From positions 1 to 48,178 of IMG/VR virus record IMGVR_UViG_3300020186_000032: 48,178 nucleotides of DNA. One strand, 5' to 3'. Position 1 is the stretch's first letter. Every line of letters begins with the position of its first letter. Below are positions 21,250 through 29,590 of this stretch, piece after piece. Origin of the DNA: a virus. The position numbers were made by a program, and so were the translations under genes. The notes under the pieces were generated by a model. That model saw only the letters and a program-made list of their open reading frames with translations, was not told the origin of the DNA and did not search any database.

Positions 21250-23814
21250 CTATACCTGCTCGATAATGATTGGTATACTGGCCTCGGGGGCGGCCGCGAC
21301 ACCAAGCGTATTGTCGAAGGTCATAATTGGGATCTGTGCGCCAGGCTCACCCAACAAGATTTTTGCACGGCGCGTATGGCCCACAGGCGGCGGCCAGGGA
21401 AGCTCGACCACGTAGGGCTTGTTGGCGCCTATCATGGAGAAGGCTGCAGCAGCTATGCCTTGTGCGTTGTTCTCAATTGAACCGTCTAGAAGCTTAATGT
21501 TGTTGATGGCCTGTGCTGCAAATGAGATGCGCAACAGGTTGGCATCTGGTCCCACAGGCATATATTTAAGCCTAAACTTTTTAAGCTCTGGCCTGGAGCT
21601 GCCACCAGCTACAGCAACAAATTTGAGCATCATAGTTCTAGATATGATATCATTGGGAAACAGTAACTCGGCACGATTAGCCGCGCTATTAGTAATAGTG
21701 CCTAACAGTTGCCAAGGCTGAGCCTCTAACTGCTCAGCACCAACGTTGTTGGCCACGCCAGGCTCTGATACTTCATATAGGCGGAATTGCCAGTTATAGC
21801 TGCCAGTACTTGCTTCAGCTCGTACCCAGTAAGCAGTAATTCCATTGACTGTTGAAGGCGCCCAATCGTCCGGAGGTACCCAAGACAGTTGTTGGGGCGC
21901 TGCAAAATACCAAGTAGTAGTTCCGTCACTTTGTGGCGGAGCATTAATCATGGGCAGAATTCTCCAAGCTGCTCCATTCCAGTAAGTTCGTGGGCCTCCA
22001 AAGTACCAACCCTTACCTTGTCCAACAATGTCCACGTAGATTGATGAAATAGGCTCACTAAATCCAAAGGATATTTTGGCTGACAGTGCGGTAAAGGTCA
22101 TTAAAGTTGAAGCGCCATCTGGACCTCCACCACCATCTGTGGCCTCACTGGTTAGATTTGTAAAGACACCAGTAGTAGTCTCAGCTAAGACACCAACTAT
22201 TCGAGAGCTGGTCTTAATCTCTGGCAAAAAGTAGACTTGAAATCTGTCAGTCGGACTGTTGAGATTGTAATCAATTACGGCTGAGTGCCAATATTTGTCT
22301 AGATCTGGATAGCCCATGGTCAACTCTGAGGTGATCATATAGGCTCGTCCGCCCTTATGGAAGTTTGGAACGATCTGGGCGTTGCTAGGAAGCAGTTTAT
22401 TTATTGACGCAATAGGCGAGTGTGTTTGAGCTGTGACTGTAAGATACATAGGACTGAGCCATAAAGCCCCCCCTGCTGCGTTTATAGATGTGGGCCCGTG
22501 TGGTCCAACGTTTACCCGGTATGAGATCTCACGAGAGCGAAGCCATTCACGTACACTGCCATTTTCTGGATTGAAGATAAAGATTCTTGTATCATAGCCC
22601 TGCGTATGATACATAACATACAGCTCTTCGTCTGTTACCTCACCAGATAGTACTACTCCAGCAACAAGTGGCCAGTCCAGCTTTTCAACGGTGCTGGCAC
22701 TTGACAGACGATAGATGGCTCTTCCGATGTTGAAGTAAAGATCCCCACGAAGTACCTTCATGAAGGCGAAATTGGAGGGGTCAATCGAGTGTGGCCATCC
22801 CTGAACTAAGTAGATGCGTCCAGCATCGTAGGCGTATAAGCCATCAGGTTTGCCCATCAGGATCTTGCCAGCAAATGTAACTGTTGTTGTAACACCGTAA
22901 GTAGAGTCGCCAACGTCTTGATAGGCTCCCCAGAGCCCTGTAGCCGGATCTAAGTAGGCCAATTTATTGACGTTTGTGCGCCAGATACGATTGTCAAAGG
23001 TTTCAACCAGATCGGTTATGGTAGAGTAGGCTGGTGTGTGCCAATAAGCTGGAGCTGCTCCGTCTGTTGACCCAAAAGCTCGAAGCCCTTGAGCTCCTAC
23101 AGACACAATTAGTTGAGTGGAGTGCATTACTGCAGACAAAATAGCCGCACTGGCAATGTTTGTGGCTAGTACTACCCATAGACTTTTGTAGTAGTCAGTT
23201 GGTGAACCTCGCCATGGTACGTCATTAGGGGACATGGGACCTGAGGGCCTTCCACGATACACTCCAGAATTGCCTAGCCAATCACCTTGTGTAAGATTGT
23301 TAGTGTACAAAGCGGCAAATTGATTATGAACTAGTAGTGGCCTATTGGAGTATAAAAATACGAAGGCTGGAAACCTACTAGTAAACAGACTGGGTAATGG
23401 CGACTGCACACTAGTTTGAGTGGGCATAACTGCTGGAGCTAAAATGTTGGCCCAGCGTACAGGATCTTTTAGAGTTTCGTTGGACACTAACCCCTTTGTA
23501 GCGCCACCTAGAACTTCGCCAACTCGTTGGCCAGGCGTGCCAATATCCATGAATAGGCTTTCGGCAAAGCGATTGTTGCCTGAGTCTTTGTTCCAGTAAT
23601 ATTGTCCCGAACCTCCTGAGAAGTCGTCTTGGACAAATGACCACCAAGTGCCGTAGTCTAGGCCTCGTGGATCGCCTACAGCCAAACGGGGGATCAGATT
23701 GGGCTTCTTGCTGACACGGTAGGTACCAGGCGTGACAATGACGCCCACTCTGGTCATAGTATCTAGATGGAGCACTACGTGGTGGGTAACGCCTACGCGA
23801 GGATTGTTTGTCAT
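21250..23814 (-). CDS. Large beta-rich tail protein (beta-propeller type)
   Basis: An 854-residue, almost wholly beta protein with no catalytic motif. Repeated strand patterns with aromatic and Gly residues (for example AFGSTDG, LWVVLATN, GKPDGLYAYDAGRIYLVQGW) suggest a propeller in the middle and beta-sandwich domains toward the C-terminus (YWNGAAWRILP). Proteins of this size and kind form the tail nozzle or tube in short-tailed phages. It follows the adaptor-like gene with an ATGA overlap and precedes the VSR-like gene. I infer a tail nozzle or hub; a tail spike is less likely. Confidence 0.6.
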   Translation of the reverse strand: MTNNPRVGVTHHVVLHLDTMTRVGVIVTPGTYRVSKKPNLIPRLAVGDPRGLDYGTWWSFVQDDFSGGSGQYYWNKDSGNNRFAESLFMDIGTPGQRVGEVLGGATKGLVSNETLKDPVRWANILAPAVMPTQTSVQSPLPSLFTSRFPAFVFLYSNRPLLVHNQFAALYTNNLTQGDWLGNSGVYRGRPSGPMSPNDVPWRGSPTDYYKSLWVVLATNIASAAILSAVMHSTQLIVSVGAQGLRAFGSTDGAAPAYWHTPAYSTITDLVETFDNRIWRTNVNKLAYLDPATGLWGAYQDVGDSTYGVTTTVTFAGKILMGKPDGLYAYDAGRIYLVQGWPHSIDPSNFAFMKVLRGDLYFNIGRAIYRLSSASTVEKLDWPLVAGVVLSGEVTDEELYVMYHTQGYDTRIFIFNPENGSVREWLRSREISYRVNVGPHGPTSINAAGGALWLSPMYLTVTAQTHSPIASINKLLPSNAQIVPNFHKGGRAYMITSELTMGYPDLDKYWHSAVIDYNLNSPTDRFQVYFLPEIKTSSRIVGVLAETTTGVFTNLTSEATDGGGGPDGASTLMTFTALSAKISFGFSEPISSIYVDIVGQGKGWYFGGPRTYWNGAAWRILPMINAPPQSDGTTTWYFAAPQQLSWVPPDDWAPSTVNGITAYWVRAEASTGSYNWQFRLYEVSEPGVANNVGAEQLEAQPWQLLGTITNSAANRAELLFPNDIISRTMMLKFVAVAGGSSRPELKKFRLKYMPVGPDANLLRISFAAQAINNIKLLDGSIENNAQGIAAAAFSMIGANKPYVVELPWPPPVGHTRRAKILLGEPGAQIPIMTFDNTLGVAAAPEASIPIIIEQV

Positions 23815-24716
23815 GAGCGCCTAATCCGCGAGCGAGCCGTGGTGGGTTGGGGTGGCGTCTTGATGCGACGATATGCGCGATCGGCTTTGTCTTCGAAGGC
23901 TCGTGACATGGTCAGTAGATCCTCAACGGACATTTGCTGTTCACTAGCAATGGCCGTATATTGATTATACAGCGCTCGGCCACGCACCCAGAACTCATAC
24001 ATGGAGGCCTGTGCCTTAGCCATGATTACTGGCATGGCGTTAGGAGGGGCCTCGAACACGGCTGAGATGATTGCGCCAGGCCCCCAAATGCTTGCCTGGT
24101 GGCCGCCTAAGCCACGACGTAGGCCTGTGAACCCTGTTGGCAGGGCAACTTCATAGCCTACAAACTCGCGGTTGTCTGTGGTACTTAGTGGGCTGGTAAC
24201 CTCGAAGAAGCCGGGACTTGGCCACCAAGCCGCTGGCGTACCTCCCGTAGTACTGACCGTAGTAACACCTTTGCCTAGAGAGTTAACCACGGCTAGGTCG
24301 GGCGGCAAAATGCGCTTCTGGGCCTTGGTCTCGTAGATGACATTGGCCCGTAGAAGTGGAGTTAGATAGGAGCCAAACGCACCATTGGGTACGCCATCAA
24401 CATACAGTAGGTTAGTTTGGGGAGTGGGAACATGACGCCAGCCATTAAGCTGTTTGGAGCCGCCTAAGGTAGAGGCCTGAGGCTCGATCCTAATGATGCG
24501 CCCCACGTCCATTGGCAGCGCAACTACCTGTGTGGTTGTAGCCAGCAGTAGGCTGGTGTAAACCTGTTGGACTGTAAACTCATAGGTGCCAATCGCATCG
24601 TTGATGGCACGATTGGCACGTTCTGCAATCAGCACGCCGGAGTTCCACAGCGAGGTCGAGGTGGCCTCGAGACGTACTCCAACTAGATCGTAGCGGAGTT
24701 GTCGTAGGGAGATCAT
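23811..24716 (-). CDS. Putative head-tail adaptor or tail protein
   Basis: A 301-residue structural-type protein. ATG 24716 is preferred over GTG 24722 because AAGGCG is then better spaced. N-terminal helices (residues 1-45) are followed by a beta-rich middle, with GFTGLRRGLGG near 200, and a long C-terminal helical part (MPVIMAKAQASMYEFWVRGRALYNQY), a layout seen in podovirus adaptor or gatekeeper proteins of the tail. No enzymatic motif is visible. Its neighbours on both sides are structural genes, and it overlaps the next gene by 4 nt. Confidence 0.5.
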   Translation of the reverse strand: MISLRQLRYDLVGVRLEATSTSLWNSGVLIAERANRAINDAIGTYEFTVQQVYTSLLLATTTQVVALPMDVGRIIRIEPQASTLGGSKQLNGWRHVPTPQTNLLYVDGVPNGAFGSYLTPLLRANVIYETKAQKRILPPDLAVVNSLGKGVTTVSTTGGTPAAWWPSPGFFEVTSPLSTTDNREFVGYEVALPTGFTGLRRGLGGHQASIWGPGAIISAVFEAPPNAMPVIMAKAQASMYEFWVRGRALYNQYTAIASEQQMSVEDLLTMSRAFEDKADRAYRRIKTPPQPTTARSRIRRS

Positions 24717-24725
24717 GGACACGCC

Positions 24726-25094
24726 TTAGCCTGAGAAGCACCAGTTGATTTGAGCTGAGGTTCCGATAGGAGCCAGGAAGAAAAGCGTGTTAATAGAGGG
24801 GTGGAGTGGCAGCCAATACTCAACCCCAGCGGCTAGAACGGCCGCCGACCCGTCATTAACTGGAGGCAGATTGGGCCGAAAGAGAAGAGGGCCGCCAGGT
24901 CGAATGTTAACCTGAGTGGGATGCACACCCGTGAAGAGCATATTACCCCGAGCAACTGCCGCCTCTACCGAATTGACTTGGGGCCAGACCGCGATTGGTA
25001 CGGCCACAGTGCTGACGCTTAGTGGCTGACCGATCATGTCGTAGATGACGCCAGCGCCGATGAATTGTGCTTGACCTAATGAGAGTGTAGGCAT
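24726..25094 (-). CDS. Small structural-type protein
   Basis: A 122-residue, hydrophobic, beta-rich protein, mostly Ala/Val/Pro/Leu with few charges. AGGAG precedes its ATG at good distance. The second half has a run of strand-forming residues with Pro-Gly turns (VNIRPGGPLLFRPNLPP) and ends NWCFSG. The composition fits a capsid or tail accessory protein of the late region. It resembles in character the 121-residue protein after the capsid gene (both low-charge, ~120 residues), but I see no clear sequence match. Confidence 0.5.
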   Translation of the reverse strand: MPTLSLGQAQFIGAGVIYDMIGQPLSVSTVAVPIAVWPQVNSVEAAVARGNMLFTGVHPTQVNIRPGGPLLFRPNLPPVNDGSAAVLAAGVEYWLPLHPSINTLFFLAPIGTSAQINWCFSG

Positions 25095-25128
25095 TGCTTA
25101 CTCCTGGCTCTAGCCAATGGGCTGAGAG

Positions 25129-26394
25129 CTAATAAGGGATACCGGCGAGCTCGATCTCTTTGATCAAGTTGTCGCGAAACTCCTTGATCTGCAGTGAAGT
25201 AAGATGGCTGGTGGAGACCAAAACTTGGGCACTGTCACGTGGCCCCTTGTAGAAGGTCTCCTCTGGCCATATCTCCTCAAACTTAAGATCGTATTCAGAT
25301 CCCTGGTAATCGCTCTTGCGTGTGAGAGGTGTCCCTGGGAACGGGATCAGAGTGTTAACGTCTACACGGTCGGGCTTGTTGGTGAGGATCCACTCCCGCG
25401 TAGCTTCCATGCTAGCCATGTCTTCGCCTGGCAATCCCAAGATGAAGCTGGCCTTGAACTTGATACCTAATGTTTTACACCAGGCCAACGCTTGAGTATC
25501 CTGCTCAATAGTTGTGCCCTTGTGGATGGCGTTCTTAATGCGATTGTCTGCCGACTCGACACCGGCCAACACTTCAATCAGGCCAGCGTCTGCGAGCTGC
25601 TTAAGGTACTCAAAGCCACCTTGATGACTGATGACATCTGTTCGCAGGAAGCAGCGCCAGATCAGCCCATACTGTTTAAGCACTTTCATGATCTCGAGCG
25701 TGCGTGGTTTGTTGAGCGGCAAGATGTCGTCGTAGAACATAACGCCGGTGTGACCGAGGTCAGTTATTTCACGCAACTGATGATCTACGATCTCCACCGG
25801 CTCATAGCGTACAAACTTGTCCCAAATGATTCCATTGCGCCCACTCTCGCAAAAGGCACAGGCCATAGGACAGCCACGGCTGGTAAATACCGTAGCCGTG
25901 CGGTGCTGCTGACCATTGTGGTCTTCCAAATATGAGTGATACCGCTCGCCCCAGCGGCGCACAGGGGGTAGGACCCATCCCAACGGGCCGGGCGTGATCT
26001 TGGGCGACAGCAGGCCCACTGAGTCAAAGTCCAATATTTGACGTACGGTCGAGGGGCTGTCTGATTCTCCAGCTACTACTAGATCAAAGCCAAGCTCTTC
26101 AGCACTCTCTGGACGCGCCCATGGGCCCGCCCCTCCGAACACCACTCGGGACTTGGTCCAGTCCCGAATGATGTCGGATAGGCGTCTAACATCATGCATT
26201 TGGGGGGATGTTGCAGAGATCCAAACTTGGTCATAGTCTCCGTCCTCGGGGAACTTATCTACACTTAGATCGCGAAAGTCTGTAGTATGACCAAGCGCTT
26301 CCAGTTGCGCAGCCAGATACCACAGACCTAATGGCGGGTACACCATCGGATCGATCAGGAACGTAGATTGAGGAAAGACCAGACCAATATGCAT
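25129..26394 (-). CDS. B12-binding-domain radical SAM protein
   Basis: A 421-residue enzyme rarely met in phages. Residues 1-150 look like a Rossmann-type cobalamin-binding domain (start MHIGLVFPQ, then PPLGLWYLAAQLEALGH and VVFGGAGPWARPE). The radical SAM core follows with C-x3-C-x2-C in RGCPMACAFCESG near residues 175-187, the ADAGLIEVLAGVES strand, and ILGLPGED. This class performs radical methylations or ring rearrangements on unreactive carbons, often in antibiotic, lipid or nucleic-acid biosynthesis. The substrate is unknown. It sits downstream of three glycosyltransferases and a methyltransferase. Upstream AAAGGG lies inside a 16-codon micro-ORF ending at its start. Confidence 0.8.
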   Translation of the reverse strand: MHIGLVFPQSTFLIDPMVYPPLGLWYLAAQLEALGHTTDFRDLSVDKFPEDGDYDQVWISATSPQMHDVRRLSDIIRDWTKSRVVFGGAGPWARPESAEELGFDLVVAGESDSPSTVRQILDFDSVGLLSPKITPGPLGWVLPPVRRWGERYHSYLEDHNGQQHRTATVFTSRGCPMACAFCESGRNGIIWDKFVRYEPVEIVDHQLREITDLGHTGVMFYDDILPLNKPRTLEIMKVLKQYGLIWRCFLRTDVISHQGGFEYLKQLADAGLIEVLAGVESADNRIKNAIHKGTTIEQDTQALAWCKTLGIKFKASFILGLPGEDMASMEATREWILTNKPDRVDVNTLIPFPGTPLTRKSDYQGSEYDLKFEEIWPEETFYKGPRDSAQVLVSTSHLTSLQIKEFRDNLIKEIELAGIPY

Positions 26395-26445
26395 TTAGTA
26401 GCCCTTTCGCTTAGACTTCCGCTTCTTTGCCTTCTTGCGAGCCAT
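26395..26445 (-). CDS. Micro-ORF for a 16-residue Lys/Arg peptide
   Basis: Reads MARKKAKKRKSKRKGY and stops immediately before the ATG of the radical SAM gene. Eleven of 16 residues are Lys or Arg, as in nucleic-acid-condensing tails. The ribosome site is weak (AGGCG). It may be a real peptide or a translational-coupling leader for the enzyme. Nothing else explains why this frame encodes such a strongly biased peptide. Confidence 0.4.
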   Translation of the reverse strand: MARKKAKKRKSKRKGY

Positions 26446-26453
26446 AGTGGCGC

Positions 26454-26522
26454 CTAGCGCCAGCCCGGCTTAGTGCTGCCAGTCAGGATGCCTGGCTTGG
26501 CCGGACGCGTGTAGCATTGCAT
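26454..26522 (-). CDS. Micro-ORF for a 22-residue peptide
   Basis: It starts directly after the TAA of the holin-like gene, with an excellent ribosome site (GAAAGGAG, about 8 nt upstream), and encodes a Gly/Pro/Lys-containing 22-residue peptide beginning MQCYTRPAKPGI. A second micro-ORF follows after 8 nt. A GGCGC-TAG-GCGCC inverted repeat lies at its stop. It could be a tiny protein or a leader peptide controlling the radical SAM gene. Confidence 0.4.
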   Translation of the reverse strand: MQCYTRPAKPGILTGSTKPGWR

Positions 26523-26828
26523 TTATTGTCTCCTTTCAATAGGGGCCGGTGAGGTCAAGCTCTTCACGATGGTTTCTGCCATTTGGCGTTGACCGAAGGT
26601 GGCCTTTGAGCCAAAGTAGAACCCGAGCAGTAGGGCCCATGCGCTGGCAAACAAGTCAGGGATGTGCCGGTCGGCGATGACAAGGTAGCAGAGTACTCCT
26701 GTCACCCCCAGGGTCATGGCGCCTTGAATTAGTACGCTCTCCTTCAAAAGCGAGATGAGCTGGTCGAAGAGCCACACAATGGCGCCTACTGCGGTGGTCG
26801 GTCGGGACGTGCTAGGATCTGAGGACAT
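26523..26828 (-). CDS. Holin-like small membrane protein
   Basis: A 101-residue protein with two likely transmembrane segments. ATG 26828 is chosen over the TTG at 26834 because CGGAG is well placed for it. After a polar Ser/Thr-rich start there is an amphipathic helix (VWLFDQLISLLK), then hydrophobic segments near residues 38-53 (TLGVTGVLCYLVIA) and 61-76 (FASAWALLLGFYFGSK), and a basic tail. Size and topology fit a holin, and no better holin candidate exists in the right arm. It overlaps the preceding glycosyltransferase by 17 nt. Confidence 0.5.
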   Translation of the reverse strand: MSSDPSTSRPTTAVGAIVWLFDQLISLLKESVLIQGAMTLGVTGVLCYLVIADRHIPDLFASAWALLLGFYFGSKATFGQRQMAETIVKSLTSPAPIERRQ

Positions 26829-27906
26829 TTGCAAACTCCGTTTCCCAAAACGTGGCGAGTGCTGGCCAAGTGTACTCTAGTGGATGCTGCACACTGAAGT
26901 CTTTGGTGTTGTTGGCCAACAACTCTCGAATGATTGCCTCACTCCAAACACCATCATCGACGGGCAGAGGCAGTAGTTGTGCGTCTGGAGCGGAGGCCCA
27001 AAGTTCGGGCAAGGCATCAGCTGTTGACGTAATCAGTGTACAGCCGGCCGCCACACCCTCCAAACAGGACATACTGAATCCTTCCGTAGGTTGAACAGGA
27101 TCGCACGGATACACCATTAGTCCAGAGGCGAGCTGTTCACGAGCAAGCTGCCACTGGCCCACCCCACCATGCCACACGATGCTTGGCGTTGGAGCCTTTT
27201 GAGCAGCGTCGATCAGGTGGGCGCGATCAGCAGTATGCATCGGATAGCCCTTGGCCTCTAGATCGAAGGTCGTAGCGAGCCACTTAGCAGTATCGTAGAA
27301 CACATGCAAGGTGGCATCTGGTACGGCCTCAACAATCGTAGGCCACATGCGGAGCAGGTGGTGCAGGCCACGATCGGGTGACGATGAGTAGATCACACGA
27401 TGAGGTTCACGAACTACCCCTTGCGTGTAGCGCATCAGATCGACAGCGTTAGTAAAGCGTGCGCGCTGCTTCTTGGTGTCGATTTCAGGATACAGCTGAT
27501 GGAAGCGCTCAGCATGCCAGTTTGACGGATGGAAGTACAAGTCGACGGCATGATCGAACACTCCAATGTGCGCATCATTGAGCTGGAAGGCCATCACGTG
27601 GACCTTAGCCCGATCGGCATAGCGCAGTGCGAGCGATGAGTCCCAGGAGACGAGGACGTCGCAACCTAATGCCGTTACAAGGTCAGGGTAAAGCTTGGTC
27701 GGCAGGTAGTCAACGTCCTCGTAGGTCCCAGGTCGCGCCACATCGTGGAACACGGTGACATGGTGGCCACGCGCTGCAAGCTCGCGGGCCATACTAATCA
27801 TGGCGGTCTCACCGCCGCCGATCATGGCCTTGGAGTTGGGGTCGCGTAGATCCGTAGGAAGGAACTGGCCCCAGTATCCATAACCAGACGTAAACGTAAT
27901 CTTCAT
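26812..27906 (-). CDS. GT4-type glycosyltransferase
   Basis: A 364-residue GT-B-fold sugar transferase. ATG 27906 is taken because GAGAGGG precedes it and it overlaps the methyltransferase stop as TAATG; an in-frame start at 27945 would lie inside that gene. The acceptor half has GGGETAMISMARELAARGH. The donor half has SSPDRGLHHLL and the E-x7-E signature EGFSMSCLEG that binds the nucleotide-sugar. The second glycosyltransferase at 28495 shares the S/N-x-PDRGL motif, so the two are related. The target may be a virion protein, a phage-induced surface glycan or modified DNA; the sequence does not decide. Confidence 0.75.
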   Translation of the reverse strand: MKITFTSGYGYWGQFLPTDLRDPNSKAMIGGGETAMISMARELAARGHHVTVFHDVARPGTYEDVDYLPTKLYPDLVTALGCDVLVSWDSSLALRYADRAKVHVMAFQLNDAHIGVFDHAVDLYFHPSNWHAERFHQLYPEIDTKKQRARFTNAVDLMRYTQGVVREPHRVIYSSSPDRGLHHLLRMWPTIVEAVPDATLHVFYDTAKWLATTFDLEAKGYPMHTADRAHLIDAAQKAPTPSIVWHGGVGQWQLAREQLASGLMVYPCDPVQPTEGFSMSCLEGVAAGCTLITSTADALPELWASAPDAQLLPLPVDDGVWSEAIIRELLANNTKDFSVQHPLEYTWPALATFWETEFANVLRS

Positions 27907-28550
27907 TACTGTACCCTCTCCATTGCGATCAGCCAGTTGAACCACTCATAGCCCTCATGAATGGCCTCTGGTACTTTGTAAAAGGCTCCCACGGTGAACC
28001 CCATACCCTGAACATTGGCCACTAGCTTATTCACATCGTCATCCGTAAACATGTTGATGTGGAAGTGGTGCGGCTGAACTTGGTCAGCTACAATCTTGGC
28101 GTCTGGAAACTTCAAGGCCATATACTCAAAGTAGGAGGGGTAGCCAGCAGCCCTAGTGTGGCTCTCACCAAGTGCAATCCCATCCTCGATGTGCTGACCC
28201 TTCGGTAAGCGCCACTCTTCAAAGATGGTCATGACCAACACCCCACCAACCTTAACCACGCGAGCGGCCTCCAGCGTGGCTCTAAGCGGATCGCGTAGGT
28301 GCTCATGGATGTCGCCCATGATCACCAGATCGTATGATTCAGGTTGGATACCGGCCGCCAACAGGTCATGAGCATCGCCCTGGACAAAGTTCGGCAACGG
28401 CCAATAATCCATGTCGAAGTGCGTAACATTCAGGTTAAGGCCAGGAGGCATATCACGAACACCCAGGGCCGCAGGATCATCACAGCTCCCAATGTTAAGC
28501 ACTTTCTTGGGGGGCTGGTACTGCTTCGCCCACCATCTCTGAAACGACAT
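27906..28550 (-). CDS. Class I SAM-dependent methyltransferase
   Basis: A 214-residue methyltransferase. ATG 28550 is chosen; longer in-frame starts up to 28766 run deep inside the upstream glycosyltransferase. The SAM-binding motif I is VLNIGSCDDPAAL near residue 17, an acidic strand (THFDMDYWP) lies near residue 45, and YDLVIMGDIHEHLRDP follows near residue 75, as in the Methyltransf_11/25 type. Between two glycosyltransferases it probably methylates the sugar or its acceptor. It overlaps the upstream gene by 56 nt and the downstream one by 1 nt. Confidence 0.65.
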   Translation of the reverse strand: MSFQRWWAKQYQPPKKVLNIGSCDDPAALGVRDMPPGLNLNVTHFDMDYWPLPNFVQGDAHDLLAAGIQPESYDLVIMGDIHEHLRDPLRATLEAARVVKVGGVLVMTIFEEWRLPKGQHIEDGIALGESHTRAAGYPSYFEYMALKFPDAKIVADQVQPHHFHINMFTDDDVNKLVANVQGMGFTVGAFYKVPEAIHEGYEWFNWLIAMERVQ

Positions 28551-29589
28551 TCTCGGCCCCAGGAAGTTGATCTCCGAGAACACCAACGGGAGCGGGATCG
28601 ACTGATTGTTGAAAACGAGACTCAAAGAATTGAAGCCATTCGCCAGCAATGTCGTCCCAGTGATACCCACGTGAGTGTTCCTTTCCATCCTGGCTAAGTC
28701 GCTGCCAGCGGTTGTAGTTTCGCAGTTGCGATAAGCTGTTAAGGAAGTCGTTGGACACGATGCCACCGACTACGGTCTCAGAAAGTGCTCCCTCTGGGGA
28801 GCACAGGACTGGCAGACCACAGGCCTGGGCCTCCATGGCTGTAATGCAGAAGGTTTCAGGCCAGTAGGTGGGGTACCATAAAGCATGCGCCTGACGGAAG
28901 ACTGCTGCCAGCTTAGGCCTAGGTAACGGCTCATGCATGTACACATGCTCCATATGCTCAGGCAATGGCAAGTATGGCGTCTCAGTCTCTGGCGCCCAAC
29001 CGTAGATAGCTGAGCGGCCATACACGTGGAGTTCCAGATCTGGCCACCTCAACCTGGCCTGTTGAAAGATCTTCGCGGCCAGAGGCAATCCACGATCGGG
29101 ATTGCTCGCCCACACAAGCATGTTTGGATCGCGCACCTCGCGTGGGTCGAAGTAGAATACGCTAGGATCTACGCCATTACGCGTACGCCACTCAGCTTGT
29201 GGCGGAAGATGCCAGGCTCGCCCTTGAAACTCGCTGATGCTGAAAACAGCGTTGGCGGCAATGTTGACCCCGAACTGCGGCATGTCGTGAAGCCACAAGA
29301 CCCGATAAGGCGTATTCCAGGGCTGTTCGAGTACTTCAATCCAACGACTGGCCACTACTACATCCCACTGCTCGGCCAAGCATTGGCCCAATTGCGTACC
29401 ATGGCGGTACTCTACACCGTCATAGTTTCCGGGCTGCCCAGGTGACAGCACTACCACCTGGGCCCCCTTACGTACGAGGCCGCGAGCAATGTATACCACC
29501 GCAGCCTCCGAGCCGCCTAGAGAGTCGGTATAGACAGACCCTCCGTGCCAACTCTTTCCCTGCATTACTGGCGCAATCAAGATCCTCAC
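28495..29589 (-). CDS. GT4-type glycosyltransferase
   Basis: A 364-residue GT-B glycosyltransferase starting at GTG 29589, with GGAGGG about 10 nt upstream. The acceptor-domain motif GGSEAAVVYIARGLVRKG is typical of bacterial GT4 enzymes. WASNPDRGLPLAAKIF and the E-x7-E signature ETFCITAMEAQACG mark the nucleotide-sugar site. The C-terminal ~40 residues lie over the methyltransferase start. With the GT-A enzyme before it and the second GT4 after it, it suggests stepwise building of a short glycan. Confidence 0.78.
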   Translation of the reverse strand: MRILIAPVMQGKSWHGGSVYTDSLGGSEAAVVYIARGLVRKGAQVVVLSPGQPGNYDGVEYRHGTQLGQCLAEQWDVVVASRWIEVLEQPWNTPYRVLWLHDMPQFGVNIAANAVFSISEFQGRAWHLPPQAEWRTRNGVDPSVFYFDPREVRDPNMLVWASNPDRGLPLAAKIFQQARLRWPDLELHVYGRSAIYGWAPETETPYLPLPEHMEHVYMHEPLPRPKLAAVFRQAHALWYPTYWPETFCITAMEAQACGLPVLCSPEGALSETVVGGIVSNDFLNSLSQLRNYNRWQRLSQDGKEHSRGYHWDDIAGEWLQFFESRFQQSVDPAPVGVLGDQLPGAENVVSEMVGEAVPAPQESA

Positions 29590-29590
29590 T

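Noticed and set aside
28551-28766. N-terminal extension of the methyltransferase
   Set aside because: It lies wholly within the upstream glycosyltransferase frame and does not resemble a methyltransferase N-terminus. The start at 28550 leaves the SAM motif intact.
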